From positions 1 through 64,000 of the forward strand of contig MU385769.1 in assembly GCA_022497155.1 (NCBI GenBank): a stretch of DNA of 64,000 nucleotides. Direction: 5' to 3'. Shown piece after piece: positions 48,338 to 61,453 of the stretch. The first letter of the stretch is position 1, and every line of letters starts with the position of its first letter. The position numbers and the translations under genes are program-made. The stretch comes from Whalleya microplaca (lineage: Eukaryota > Ascomycota > Sordariomycetes > Xylariales > Xylariaceae). The notes beneath the pieces were generated by a model. The model saw only the letters and a program-made list of their open reading frames with translations, ran no database searches and was not told where the DNA came from.

Positions 48338-51300
48338 GAGAGATATCCGCAGATGTGACCAGAATCGCTTTGGGTGGCATACCCGACTCTGGAGGAAGTA
48401 CATATCTATCTCGGTCGCATCTACGAATTATCTCTCTCTCAGCGCGCTCGGGGACAAATATGGTCCCCGAGAATATTTGTTTTTTTCTCTCTCTTTTCTT
48501 TTCTTTTTCATTCATGATTCAATGACTTCCTAAATACCACATGGCCGTCATTTCGTCATCGCGTTGCATTCCAGTATTCTGCATCAGTTTGGGGTTGGGA
48601 AGCGAATCGACTAGAAAAACCGGCATAGAAGGTGGTGTTGGGCAACTGGAAAGAATACCACATCTCATTTCTCCTGAATCTGCAGTCGGTCGTATTGGGT
48701 CATTGCATGGGGATGGATCTGATCTCGAGAGGTAACATTGCATGAAGACAGGGGCAGGACACCGAGCAAAGGAATATGAACGAGCATGATAGTGGCATAC
48801 CGATGATGCTATGGTTCCGAGTTTCTTGGCCCTTTCCAGCACCTCTGCACCTCTATTTTTGTGCCTGGGTTTTCAAGAACTCAATTTCGATTTGCGGTTG
48901 AATTTTCATTGGCTGGTTGGCCGTCGTCAACTCCCTTGGTCAAGGATGAGGGGTGTTTCATTGGTGCCAGACTGTCGGGTCCAAAAGATCGGCGTTAGCA
49001 GGGTTAGTTCGAGGGGGGGCGCTCTCAGACATTCTTATTACTCCACCTGCTATGCCTACAAGGGGGGGATGGGATCACGGGGGCGGATCTTATTGAGCAT
49101 CGTGGCTCAGCAACAGCGGAACCTTTGGTGGGGTGGAGACTTGACTTCGGCTGCTTGGACGAAAATGTTGCGGCTAAGACCTCGAACCATGGAATGAAAC
49201 TGTGGGGAACCTGGTCAAGGACATCGCGGATGCAAAGACGATGTACCAGTGCATCTGCTCGTTCGGTCCTGATCTGTCTCGATTGGTCGGCGCTGCATTT
49301 GCAGACAACACACCTAACACATCGCACCATATTGTCCTCCCGGTAAACAACACCTCGGTACCTAATACCCAGAATAGTTATCGCATACATAGTCGAGCGA
49401 ACCAGAAATTCATTTCAAACCCCAATATCTGACTCTGCTGCTCCTGAAATCAAAATGTGAAACAAGCTTTTTGCCACAGGGCTGCTAGTGCTAGAGAAAA
49501 AAAAAACCGTTCGATTTATGTCTCTCAGGGCTTTCCGCGTTGTGGCTTTTCCCATTAGCTCATGTCATCATGCCTTGCGTCTAGGTAGGGAAAAAAGTAA
49601 AAATAACCTTAACGTCTGTCTACGAGGGTGTGTGATAAGTGCATTTTCCCGTTTCAAATGTCCAAGAGCAGCTAGCCCGGGTCAGCTTAGCTTAGCTCAG
49701 TCCACGATTGACGAGCCGACACTTACTAACTTTAGCTATTTCGACAAAAGACAGGAATGCAATCGTAAATGGCTAATGCAGGCCTGTTCACACGAGGGGC
49801 CAAATTGAGCAAGTGGAAGATGAATGCGGTCATCTCTGGATGGCAGATTCCGGTAACGAGAATTACAGGACAGGGGATTCCCCATTACCGGGTACCCTGG
49901 CTTGGCTTCGTGCCCGGGTACTCTAAGTCGGTCCTTGCACGACCCTTTGAAATGCAGATGCAGATAGGTATCTGAATACTACACAGTAGTAGTACGCAGT
50001 AAAAGTGGCTGCTAGCCATACCTCTACCCACATACTCCACATTCCCCCCTAACAGCAGATACATATATATGTATTAGGTATGCTGAGCATATAGTCCGAT
50101 CTGATGGGATGGTATTGGTCCGTTATACTCCGGACTAAAGTAGGGTCAAGGCGTCAATTGATATACACTGCCGGCGCCTGTGCAACTTCGTATCGGCATG
50201 CTGCCCTCGATGTCGGTGGAGGTGCTGGAGGTGCTGCTAACTGCTACTTCATAATGTAGACGAGAAACGTCATTACTGCCCAGATAAAGTGATCACTAGT
50301 ATATGATAGACAGATGGACGCTGCGGGATCGTCAACTAGGTACATATGTAGCTTCCGTGACCAGCCTAGCGTTACGGCACTTCGGTAGGGGGAACCGCGG
50401 AGTTGTCGATGTTGATGATCTTCACTGCATACCTAATCCATCGACGTATGTATGTACGAGTAGCAGCATCATAGTATCATTTTTTCCCTTGCCGGTCGAG
50501 TCCAGCAAGAAGCGGCCAGGAGACGGTTCCGGTCTTATCATGGATGGGCAGAGAGAAAGGTGGAACCCTCTTACGTGCATGCGTGTGACAGGTCATTGTA
50601 TTAATGTATGTCATCCACTCCGTCGTCTCTCTTGCGATTCGGCTCTTCAACACCGAACTGAGACATTTTAGTAGTAGGTAGGTATGTACACTAGGACCAA
50701 GCTCCGGGCTGGGCTGAGCTGGGTGCTAGGTTGCTCGCAGCTGGCTGGCTGGCTGGCTGACTAGGACGAGGAGGAGAGAAAAAAAAAAAAAGGAGCTCGA
50801 CTCGACGGGGTGGTGACACTAGTGGCCGCCATGGTGCCATTTTACTGCGTACCCCCCCCCTCCCAACTAACCCGGGGGTCATATCTTTAATTGTGAGGAC
50901 GGACCACCCTGTCAGCGATCTGGGTTCCTGGGTCCGGGGCCGAATGAGGATCAGTTAGTCAGTCCGTCAGTCAGTCGCTCGCCTTTCAGGGTTGGTTAGT
51001 GGACTCGGGCGGTGTCGCTGTGCTGTGCGTCTATGTACATGGGTTGCGTTCGCTGTACCTACATTACCCCCAACCGTAGGTACCCCCCTGTCCCCCATCA
51101 GTAACGCACATACATAGTCGTAATACAAGACTGCGCTGAGTGATGGGGGGGACAGGGGTCCATCGATGATGGGTTCTCCACCGTGGAGAGAGAGAGCGGA
51201 AGATAAGTGCACAGTAGGTAGGTAAGTGGAGAACAAAGACCCTAGGAAGTGTTGCAAAGATGAAAGGGGGGAATGTTCAGAAACAACCCGTCGAACACGT

Positions 51301-52560
51301 ATAACAAGCTCGATACCGATACCTATGACAGTGGTGGTGGCATGGCAGCTTGACAGGTGCCGCGTACATACGTCGCACAGCGACGTGGGTGACGGAGAAG
51401 CTTATTCGCCACGGGCACTGGATGAGCTCGTGAGCTCAGGTACCGCAGTCCGTCTGGTCAGACGTCCAGATCACAAGGCAGACAAGACAGACAGTTATTC
51501 AGTCAGTAAGTCAGTCAGTCAGTTAGGTATACAGGTAGATAGGCAGGGTTGGTTGGTCCGTGGGCTAGGTAATTATGGGGGATTGACGATGTTATGCCGG
51601 CTTGTGCCTCCGTAACGACTTGCCTTTTCCGGGATTCGCACCATTCTGTCTTGCTTTGTTGGAAGTCGCATAGCGGGATAAACCATCTGTTCGGAACTCG
51701 AGCCAACGATCTTCCTTGTCCGTCAAGTCCAGGTCACAGGTCTGCTGGTGTTCGCGCGCAGGCATTATTCTTGTTACCTTCGCCGCCCGTCGAGAGCATC
51801 ATGCTGTATCTCTCGAGAGACCTGCCCCGTGTGACGATGGGTTCGCGACCGGCAGAGATTGGGGATATGTTTCTCAATGTTGGTCAAAGGTAGCCTTGTC
51901 CCCTGTATACCTACATGCCGTCAAATATTATGTGTTACGGCCGTCCTACCCATGGTGACTAGTACCGATGTCTGGGTAACAGTTATAAGGATGTAGGTAT
52001 ACAGGTGGTGACCGTTTTGACGCATAGTTCATATAACGTTCTGACTGTGCCTTGGGGTGGCTTGGATCGCCCTGCCGACCTACATAGATCTTCAAATGCA
52101 CTAACCTCGAAAGTGTATATACATACCTAGCACATAGATAGTGCTGAGCGTTTTCGAACAAAGACGGAAACCCTCCATGTAAGTCATGTAAGCCCACATG
52201 CATACATATTAAGGTATGACAGCCGCCAGCCAACTCCCAACTCCCATCTCTCGAATCTGTCAGTTCTCACTTAAGTATCTACGTTACCTTCTCGTACCAT
52301 CGCACAAAGCCAATGGCGGCGCTGCGCGCTGTCCAGACAGGCAAGATAAAGCCCCTCGACTAGCCTAGCCTCCTTCAAAGCCTCTAACGCAATCCAACCG
52401 AGCCATTCGGGACGTGCGCCGGTGCGCTTACCTTTTGTGACAGGTAATTCTACGGTGGGATATCGGTTCTGTCTATAGTATAGTATAGCGCGTAGATCAG
52501 GTCCAAGAAATGTGGCGCGCCTGTCTCGGGCCCGTTTACCTGGTTAGAGTTGAATGCCTA

Positions 52561-52607
52561 GAGCGCAGTGCTCATGCATGCATTGCATGCGCCATGCAAC
52601 TGCGCTC
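52561..52607. repeat. Nested inverted repeat (potential cruciform)
   Basis: Outer arms GAGCGCAGT (52561-52569) and ACTGCGCTC (52599-52607) are perfect 9-nt complements. Inside them sits a perfect 7+1+7 palindrome, GCATGCA-T-TGCATGC, at 52576-52590. The structure lies in gene-free DNA 4.4 kb downstream of the forkhead gene. Confidence 0.8.
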
Positions 52608-53300
52608 ATACCCTAGGTACATACATATATATGATATATCCACCCAGACATACATATTACCTGCTCATACCTAGGTAGCCAGCCAACCAACCAACCAATT
52701 CTGGCCGAGTTGAAGCGCGTGCGGAGACACGTACATACCTGCGATGCAAAATGAATGGAGGAGCGGACGGGTAGATAGAGGGGAAAGGGGAGGGATGGTG
52801 GTCGCTTGCGTTATCTTGATCAGATGATATCTCGATTATCTAACGTGACATATTAGTTTTGGGGGAAGAGGTCGGCGCCGTTGGTTTGGGGGGTCGAATT
52901 TGATTGATTGACGAGTCGATGAGACGGTGGGGGAGAAGGGGCTTTGGGGTTGGAAAACCAGGTAACTGGGAATGTCGACTTTCTGATCTCCTGTCGCTAG
53001 CCGCGGCGCATCGATTGCCAGCTTGGGGGGTGAAAATGGGTGGGAAGCATTGACGATACTGTCACTGCTTCTACTACTGTTATTATTACTTCGTGGAATT
53101 TTCGCTATTTGCCGCTAGACAGCCTAACCCAGCCCAACAGACTTTTCTCCTGTCCCTATTTTTCGTCACCCCGATCCTTTGGTACGAACCTCTGTGCTCC
53201 TTGTCCCATATTCTCCTAGCTACTTACCTAGCTACCTACCCATTTACCGGTCTACGTCGTACGTGCCTAGGGAGATTTCGGAGTGCGGAGAGTGATGCAA

Positions 53301-56300
53301 TGTAGGGCAGCACGGTGACTATTGGCTCTCTCCGATACTGCGTAGTTCACACACGTGCGTCTCGCGTTGCACTGGGCCTGTGAACGGACTCAGATGTTTC
53401 GACGCAAGGCGGTGAGAAAGTAGAGATGCAAGGCGGCGCCTGAAGTAGGTAGGTTGAGAGAATGGTAGACCTGCTATGGGTAGACGACTTGGCACTTTCT
53501 ATTCTAGGTGAGCGAACATTGTTCCTTGAGAATGCGGTCCCGTAGCACGTGAATGGGGGCTATTGCTGTTGGTACATAGCTGGCTTGGCTATATAGTGTG
53601 GCACATAGATACGAAGTACGTATGTAGTAAAGACATGGGGGAAATGATCTTCCTCTTCTCGTTGGTGGTAATCAATTCTCTGGTGTTACCATCCCTGCCT
53701 GCATTCGGTATGCATTGACACATCTGAGTTCTCGAACCGCAGAGCCTCTTAGCAGCCCGCCATTATTACATGTATGCGCCAACGTTGCAGTGGCACCTGT
53801 CTTGCCTGTCACTCAATATCTGACACATCACCTGACCACCGCATCCCGTAGCATCATCATCCCGTAGAATCATCGTCCCGTAGAATGACTTGGCTGTTCG
53901 ATCGTCCTTTGGTGATGCTTACGACTTCTATTGCCAATTTTTCGTCCGACGATGACTATGACTAGCTATGACTATGACGATCGATCTGAGGCTGAAAAGG
54001 ATTTTTCAAGGATTACGAAAGTAAACTACAATCAGCTGCGATAGATAATGAAATGCGCTATTGCGCATATATCCTTTTCTAATATGGAATATTTGGCGAC
54101 TCGGATCACCGCCATCTAACAGGTCCCCGATAACCCACTCTTCGATTTGGCTGGCCACAGGCGGCCGTACATAGGGCCAGCTATCGCAAAATGACCTGTC
54201 GCCAGCACCGTTTGTCTCCCGTCCAAATCATATCACGCATACTATCTACTTCTGTAATCAAGAAAAAGAAAACAGCGTTCCAGACCGGAAGAGATTGATG
54301 GGCCGTAATAATAACTTATGCAATAAATAGTTACTTGACCTGGCCTGGCTTGACTTGATGCAATCGCTGCGCGATATTCAAACATCTCAGCCTGCACTCG
54401 GACATCCCTTGCTGGCAACAATGGCTTGGCCCTTTCCGCTTGTGCTTGGGGGATACCGAGAGATGAATCTATAGGTGGTAGCTAGACGTGGTTATAGCTC
54501 TATACCTTTGAGTTACGTGCTTCAGTGGCAATGGTGCGCAAAGTGCCGTTTCGTAAGATGCAACAAGCGAACACCGAAGCTGAAGACAGATAAGGCCTTA
54601 ATGGACATGTCTTGGCAGTGGCATAGTTGCAATATTGCATATCTGATAGTTCCCCTAATGCTTATGTGTTAGAGCGCCATTTAGTTGTAATAGAGCTTGA
54701 AGCTGGTTGATTCTAGTGGGATGTACATGCTTGTCAAATGTTGGCAAAGCTAGGGCATCATCATAACATAATTTTGGCTCCCAGGATGATACCAATGGTG
54801 TAAAAATTTGTATCAAGTTCACAAAACTATGGTCTGAGATCTGGTTGACAATCTATTTCCATAAGAACTAAGCAGTCTTTATTACTTGTAGTCTTGTAGA
54901 TATTGGCGCAATTAGTTGCTTGTCCATACATTAATAACGGAACATCTGGCTGTCCCATATTACAATTTTCTCTGACTTTGAGGTGCTAGAATATAGGAGG
55001 TTGAGCGACCCACATGGTGTATTATAACAAGACTCGTCCCCCGAGCGCTCAGGAAACACTTGTATCTTAGAATAGCCAATGGATACTGGCTGTTATATTT
55101 AATAAGAATCTTATCACGGTTGTTATATTCCTGGAATGAGAGGGGGAGTAGATGGATATAACTATGTATCGACAAGACAGCTGCTTGGATGATCTTAGTA
55201 TACAACCGACAACGTTGCCACTTGAGTCTGCCTTGAGCAGAAGAGTAATCTGTCCATATTATTCCAGCAATTACAGCTTTGAAAGGGAATTATCCAACTT
55301 CCAAACTCACTATTACCTAGTGAGGATGCTACTATACCTTGGATACAAGTATTTGTGAATCCAGCCGTTTCGAAAATTCTGACCTGGCATGTCTCAACGG
55401 CAAATATTACTAGCAAGTATCGGGATAATACCATTCTTTCCTAACCATGCGGTAAAGTAAAGTGACTAGATACTTGATCCAAGATTAAATTCAAGGCAAA
55501 ACTTGGTATAAACCCGCAGGAAGTGGTTAAATGACCAACCGTCAATTTAGCACAATCATATGCGCTATTCAGGCTCGGAAAGAGTAACTCTGATCTCAAC
55601 TTCTCTATATCAGTAACTACGCCTCCTCAAGGCATTATATCTGTCTACGTATCTTGAGGACAACGAGGTGCTTCTCGCTAGAGGCTTCCTGAAGCATGAC
55701 CGGAGAAACCCTTCGGTTTCACAAGGAGGCCCCCAGTACTGTTCGCGCTTGAACTTTCCATTTATGTGGGCTTGGGTGGGTTCCCTGCGGCAATCATATC
55801 CCTAAGATATGATACTGTATGTACAGTGGGTAATATGCCTCTTAATTTGGAATTGTCCATATCCACGTCTTTGCGTACCTAGCCACTAACCTCCCAGCTG
55901 CGACAGTCAGTAGATTTACGATGGCATGGGTGATGAGGATGAAATAGATATTGATGAAGTGAGATTAAGATAACAGTACGGCAGTCTAGTTCGATAGCAT
56001 GTATACTTACCGGCAGTTGATCACGCTGAACCTACTAGAGATGGATGGGTCCATTTGACTATGTTTGTACGGCACTAAAAAATATTCCCCGAGCAGCTAT
56101 CCTCTCTTTCATTGTAGCTCCTATGGTACCAGCTCAGAGTACCGTTGAGCTTCCGCAGTGACTTTTATTGAACCTATCGAAGTAGTGGGCAGCAATGGGC
56201 TGACCCCCTTTTTGCGCTTTTGCGAGTTCAGAATTGGTGGAGCTCTACCTGAGCTAATATTTTTGCGGAGTTCCTGTGTCACCAGACGAGACTCTTCTTA

Positions 56301-58256
56301 CGGCTTCCATGATTTCGGGTTATCCCTTTTATCTCGCGGCAGATGATCTGGCCATTCTTGTTGCTCCTATTGGCGCCCGATTCGCTTCCTAAAGCGCAAG
56401 GCTCTAGATCCTTCCTAGTCAGATTCCAGTGCAAATTAGGCTCATGGGTATGATACAACGGCTCGACGGCTTACTTATCCAGGAATCATAATATTAACTG
56501 ACAGCTCGAAAGATAGCATTCGTTCCTAAAGAAGTAGTTGCTATAGGTATCTATTGCTAGGAGTGCCGTACCGTCCACGTGGGGTATCCTGGCAGCCGTC
56601 ATGCTCCTCCACATTCACATACGATAAAATGGACACATACTCGCAGTAGTTGCATTCATAAGTAGCATTTGTGGTGCCCTATAGGTCCGGTCGAATCCGT
56701 CCAGACGTCCAAGGGCACGTCAGTTAGAGCCAGATTCAGACTAGACTCGCATCATTCTTGTACCAACACGTAGATTCTAATTGAGTAGCATATTGGTGAT
56801 GGGAATTTTGGCCGGGAAGTGGGCGGTAGATAATGAACATGTACGCGAACTGTAATATCTTTAGACTAGGGTGGTACTGTCATACTGTCGTGTCATATCA
56901 TCTTGCACCATCGGCTCCGATATCCGCTAGGTCAAATATATCGAAGGTGACTTATTATTAGTGCAGTGTAGTCCTAGATAGAATCGGCGGAGTGACAGCC
57001 TGAAGAGTCTAAATACGCCTAATGTCACAATGCCGCTCACCGACAAGTGATAAGGAGTGCATGGGTCTCGGCTTTCAAAACACCAGCGCTGCCCTCGAAG
57101 ATCAGACAAGGCAGCAATTAGGCGCATTCGAACCTGAGAAACGGGGCCTGGCATCGACGGTTCTTTCTCGTGCATGATGCCGCATCCATCAGCAGCTCTC
57201 GGTAACTCGCGCCTCGCCGGCGAGCGTTAGGCCTGGCGCAGCAGAGCGCTGGACGCTGATGGGCTTCTGCGATGAGAAAATGCCCCGATACTACTAGCAC
57301 CAAGCCCTGTGGCAGATCTTAGGTGCAACGAAAGACAGAGACTTTAGGGCGGAACAGGAAGGTTCTCCACGTTTTCGGGCGTAAGAATCACGGGCGCGGA
57401 GCGAACCTGGCGGTAAAGGGCAGCGCTTTGTACAACCTACCTATAGAAAATCACCTTCGCAGCTACAGCTGTACCAAGTGCAAAATAACTGGCCATTCTG
57501 CCTTCGGTCGGAGGAATTCCCTGTTAACGGCCCATATTTGTATTGATATATCCATGGTAGGCCGGGGAATGAAGCCTCGCTAGGTACTAATCGGACGAAG
57601 GCGTCTAGCATGAAGGGTGGCAGCACTATCTGACGGCCCATAGCGTTGACAGGATGACGACAGACCGGTAGGTGATGATCAACCGTTAGCAGGACCATTG
57701 ACCTTGTCCATGTAGACTGGGATTGAGTTACACGACCTTAGGTCGTTTCACAGAAACACGACGCTACCAACTTCCGACTGCCCTAGAAGCAATGAGATCG
57801 TAGAAGGGCATAACGGCCATCGGTGCAATGCCTACGCTTAAGCTTGCGCTATCGTGGTTGTATTGTAGGACGTGGCCAGCCTAGACTGGACGCATTGGTT
57901 GGAATACCATTCGAAAGGTACGGAGGCTCATAAATGCAACTATGCAAGTAGCACGGTGTTTGACGGTGCAGCAAAATCATTGATTTTCAGAATAGAGTCG
58001 ATCTAGGTAGCGAATCCCCTAAAGATTGAAAGACTGAGTCCAGACTTGGATTCAAAAAAGTTGAACACGATTTTGGACAAGTAGATCAGTAACATGATGC
58101 ATTCGCAGTGTCTATACATATATTTGCTCATGTCAGGGCTAATCACAGGAGAGTTCAGGTGTTATAGGTTGTATACTTGCAAAAATTTGAACAGAAAAGA
58201 TCTGTATCTTTAAAGATCAGTTATGATCTGTACATGGGAGCTCATAATTAAACAAT
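53301..58256. other. Gene-free region up to Nej1/XLF
   Basis: Nearly 5 kb without a supported gene. Weakly coding stretches: plus strand about 57061-57177 (reads MGLGFQNTSAALEDQTRQQL) and 57323-57583, and minus strand 57441-57698, which overlaps the latter. GC content rises around 57050-57650 compared with the AT-rich flanks, so an eroded gene there is possible. No RNA gene recognised. Confidence 0.4.
53843..53888 (+). repeat. 16-nt tandem repeat, three copies
   Basis: Unit ATCCCGTAGAATCATC with small changes: copies begin at 53843, 53859 and 53875. The short (46 bp), directly adjoining array has no spacers, so it is a minisatellite and not a CRISPR-like array. Confidence 0.8.
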
Positions 58257-59963
58257 TCAAAATTTCCTCCTCTTTTTTGCAGGCGCCGCAGCCTTACGTT
58301 CAAGCTCTTTTGCCAGCTCAACTCGCTTTCGCTCCGCCTTCTGCTCTTCAGTCTCTGGCTCTTCAGTATTTGGTGGAGTTTCTGATCGTTGTCGCTTGGC
58401 ATCCGTGCCATATCTCTTCCCAATTGTGCCAACTTTTTGCCCCCTTGACTTCACAGAACTGGCGGCTGTAGCCTTCTCTGTATCAGGAATTATCTCTTTC
58501 GATGCTTCTGGTGGCGCTGAGGTTTCTCTGGAGCTGCCGCCTATCCGGCCTAAACCACCCTTTCTCCGCGGCGCTGATATAGGTTTTGGAGGCGTACGGA
58601 GTTTAGATGGCTCATCCTTGTCAGAGTCGGAACCGGATGGGGTTTCACTACCATCTTCAACCGGTATATAAACGGGCGGCGACGATTTTGCAGGAGATGA
58701 TGCTGACTTCTGAGATTTACCGATGGTCCCTAGCCGAGTATTTGGCCGCTTTAGGGGCTCTGGTTGCACCGACTCCTTGTCCGACTCTGATGCAGTCTCA
58801 TCTTCATCGGCAGGAACGGTAAAAGAAGATTGAGTTGCTGAACTTTCTTGATTGGCTTTCGTTTTGTTACCAAGCGCCCCGAGTCGAAACCGGGATTTCT
58901 CCTGCTGTGCAGTTGGCAAGCTGTCGGGAATTACTACTGGACTATCGTTATGATCGTCGTTATAATCATCATCGTCATCCGTGGTGTCATTAGCAGCAGT
59001 TGTGTGACCTTGTTGTTTCCTGTTAGATTGTAGGTGCGGCGGGGTAGCCTGCACCTGAAAATCGTCATCTCCCTCCAGAGACGCCTTGTCCTCTGGTGAA
59101 GGCTCCTTCTGGAGCTTTTTCCGCGTGTCCTTCTTGTGGGGTTTGAGAGCAGTATGTGGCTTCCTCCCGACTTTCGTCCACCAGTCGTTCAGTTGGCTAG
59201 ATGCACTGAGATCCGCTTCTGCGTTATGATGTAAGCTCGACCCTGCGAAGACTTCTCGGATGAGAATAGCCACATCTTCGGGTGTTGTCTGGTCTGCATT
59301 CACCTTCGACTTCCATTCGCTTTCATCGAAAAGTGCTAGACCTTTAACCTTCTCTTCAGCCATTGCCCTGGTAGTTTTGCGCTTTCCGGATAATGAATTG
59401 AAGACGTGTTCCAAGCCCATTCCCATGGCCTCTAGCTTATCAGCTAACTTAGTGATGACAGCATCTTTCTCCTTCAGTTTTGCTATCAAATTTTCAGTTT
59501 CCTGGGCCCGTGCGTGATGAGCTTGGATTAAAGGTAGGACGAGTTCTGATGCCAACCCAGCAGGTTGACCTTTAGCCAAGTAGACAGGCCACTTGAGCGG
59601 CTTTAGAGGCTTAGGTAGTACACATGTGACATTAAGGACAAGACCATCTGGAGATTCCTTGTCTGGAGAGGAAGATAAAGTGAGGCTGGTGTCATTGTGA
59701 TCTGGCGAGGTGGGATCAAAGACGGCGTTCAGCTTTGAAAGGAACACAGACCACTGGTTAGGATCCCCGTCGCTCAAGTCGATACTGGTATTCTCCTGGA
59801 GGCTGCGCAATAGGATACCTTTTCGGTCTAGAGTCTCCACCCAAATGTTGGCGAGATCGGTGACATGAAGCGTGTACGACGAAGATCCAAAACGCGGTGA
59901 TATCAACAGTGTCGGCAGATCAGGAAAAGCCGGCAAGGGATACCACTGCGACCCTGATGCCAT
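58257..59963 (-). CDS. nej1: XLF/Nej1, non-homologous end-joining factor
   Basis: Intronless, 568 aa from the ATG at 59963 (MASGSQWYPLPAFPDLPTLL). The frame is open further upstream to 60152, but that part lacks family similarity. The head domain (LLISPRFGSSSYTLHVTDLA, NIWVETLDRKGILLRSL) has the fungal XLF/Nej1 pattern, followed by the coiled-coil stalk at about 176-225 (VLPLIQAHHARAQETENLIA, KLADKLEAMGMGLEHVF) used for dimerisation. The long tail is disordered, rich in SP, D/E and repeats of the type RLG-x-[IL]G (RLGALG, RLGTIG, GRIGG, KVGTIG). The protein ends KKRRKF, which fits the basic-plus-Phe Ku-binding motif at the end of XLF. It bridges DNA ends with Xrcc4/Lif1 and ligase IV in the nucleus. 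Confidence 0.88.
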   Translation of the reverse strand: MASGSQWYPLPAFPDLPTLLISPRFGSSSYTLHVTDLANIWVETLDRKGILLRSLQENTSIDLSDGDPNQWSVFLSKLNAVFDPTSPDHNDTSLTLSSSPDKESPDGLVLNVTCVLPKPLKPLKWPVYLAKGQPAGLASELVLPLIQAHHARAQETENLIAKLKEKDAVITKLADKLEAMGMGLEHVFNSLSGKRKTTRAMAEEKVKGLALFDESEWKSKVNADQTTPEDVAILIREVFAGSSLHHNAEADLSASSQLNDWWTKVGRKPHTALKPHKKDTRKKLQKEPSPEDKASLEGDDDFQVQATPPHLQSNRKQQGHTTAANDTTDDDDDYNDDHNDSPVVIPDSLPTAQQEKSRFRLGALGNKTKANQESSATQSSFTVPADEDETASESDKESVQPEPLKRPNTRLGTIGKSQKSASSPAKSSPPVYIPVEDGSETPSGSDSDKDEPSKLRTPPKPISAPRRKGGLGRIGGSSRETSAPPEASKEIIPDTEKATAASSVKSRGQKVGTIGKRYGTDAKRQRSETPPNTEEPETEEQKAERKRVELAKELERKAAAPAKKRRKF

Positions 59964-61453
59964 GACTAATACGTCACCAGGGAGTATCTTAAAATAAGCA
60001 ATTGTTGTCTCTGATGTATTTTTTGATATATTCTTGATATGTTCTTGGGAGGAGAGAACCTGAAAGAAGATGTTTATTACTAAGACATGTAGGCTGTGCA
60101 CTACTGCGGCGTTGATTGGCTGAATGCCCCAATTAGGCACGTACAGTGTCACATGAGTTGCAGCCTAAGAATTACACGGTGCTATCACGTGATATCCGAT
60201 ATTACATCGTCCGATCGTCAACCCTGACCGTTTACACCGTCTACACCTGGTACATTCTATCTACCTTATCAATAGGTCTTCGTCATTGTGCACCTCTCTT
60301 CATCATTGCCCTTGGGATTAAGAGTATCACACGAATTCCAAGTCATGACCATGTTATAGGTATCTAGGTACCTAAATGATATAGCCATTTCAAGCCCTCT
60401 AGTAAAACCGCGTCAGGTTTTACGATTTTACCTATCCGTTCTGTTCTTATTCGAATTACTTAGACTAACCTGGCTTGTGAGGTACTATGTTAGGTAACCT
60501 TCCTGGAACGTTACAGCGAGTGCGTTTACCTACACGTCTCGCCTCATGTATCAGATACCAAGATGCATCGCTCCGCCCCGCGCTGCATCGATGTTATGTC
60601 CCCGTTCGGGAAGCTTCACCAGGCTACTTGCATTGTCTTAGCACTGTTCCACCGCAGCGCCCCGACGAATGTGGCCATTCCACATGGTCGTGAAACCTTT
60701 ATCGTATCTTCCTGTCTTATGGGCATTCCTTGTTGGTTATATTCTGTGCTCTGAGGCCAAAGTAAGAACCTTATCCACCCTAACGGCTTCCCTGTCACCC
60801 CTTCTAGGAAGTGACTTTGGAATACTTCCGACTTCATATAATACCGCATTAATTTTGTGTACCTTACCTGCAAGAATGGATGCTGTGATATGTATCTTCG
60901 TATTACTTGACACGCATGCTCGACTGGTCACGCCCCTGGAACGCGCGATAAAGAGGATAGACTTCATCGATGTAGCTAAAGCTGTTCAGTATCCTTAGTC
61001 TGATCGTTGAAATAGCCATTAATGTTCCTCAACGTAGCTGAGGATTTGTTCACCATAGATTACAGGTGCACATGTTTCACCTCGAGCTTACTCTAGTCAT
61101 AATATCCATACCGTCCAAAACGTAGACAATCCTCAAGTCCACCCAGCCAGAGTTTATGCAATCTTCTTCATCCCTGGCGATTGTAAATCAAAACTGCGAC
61201 CATGATTTAACAAGGCTCTTCACTAATCGCCAATAACAGAAAGTTGTAATCTCACCTAGCATCTAAGCTGAATAGAGCTGAGTTGTACAGACAGCACATA
61301 TTAACAGTGGGTACGTCCGTAATCTTTCGGGGCCCGTGACAATGTCACAGCCTTGAAATTCTCGTGATACCGATAACAAAAACCAAACCGAAAGAAAATT
61401 TCTATCAATTTACTGTGTTATACTTCGCAATAGCGTCTGAATTGTGCTGGTGA
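59964..61453. other. Intergenic between Nej1/XLF and the GMC gene
   Basis: About 1.5 kb. Short frames at 60487-60998 on both strands overlap one another and show no motifs. Presumed promoter of Nej1/XLF on the left and 3' end of the GMC gene on the right. Confidence 0.45.

Larger units (their letters stand above)
48152..53300. other. Gene-free, repeat-rich DNA downstream of the forkhead gene
   Basis: Five kilobases without a supported coding gene on either strand. Contains a T/C-rich tract at 48478-48510, a CTGG tetranucleotide array at 50741-50760, an A12 run near 50780, CAGT/GTCA tetranucleotide words at 50955-50975 and 51500-51522, and many GTAGGTA/TACCTAC words. A frame at about 49190-49430 (reads ETVGNLVKDIADAKTMYQC) looks weakly coding but has no family. 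A long non-coding RNA or regulatory DNA is possible; the sequence alone cannot tell. Confidence 0.45.

Noticed and set aside
53843..53888. Direct repeats as a CRISPR-like array
   Set aside because: Units adjoin without spacers and the sequence is eukaryotic; it is a minisatellite. The same holds for the repeats at 45721 and 48296.
57120..57145. B-box-like GGTTCGAATGC on the minus strand as a tRNA gene
   Set aside because: No matching A box or pairing arms upstream; no cloverleaf can be drawn.
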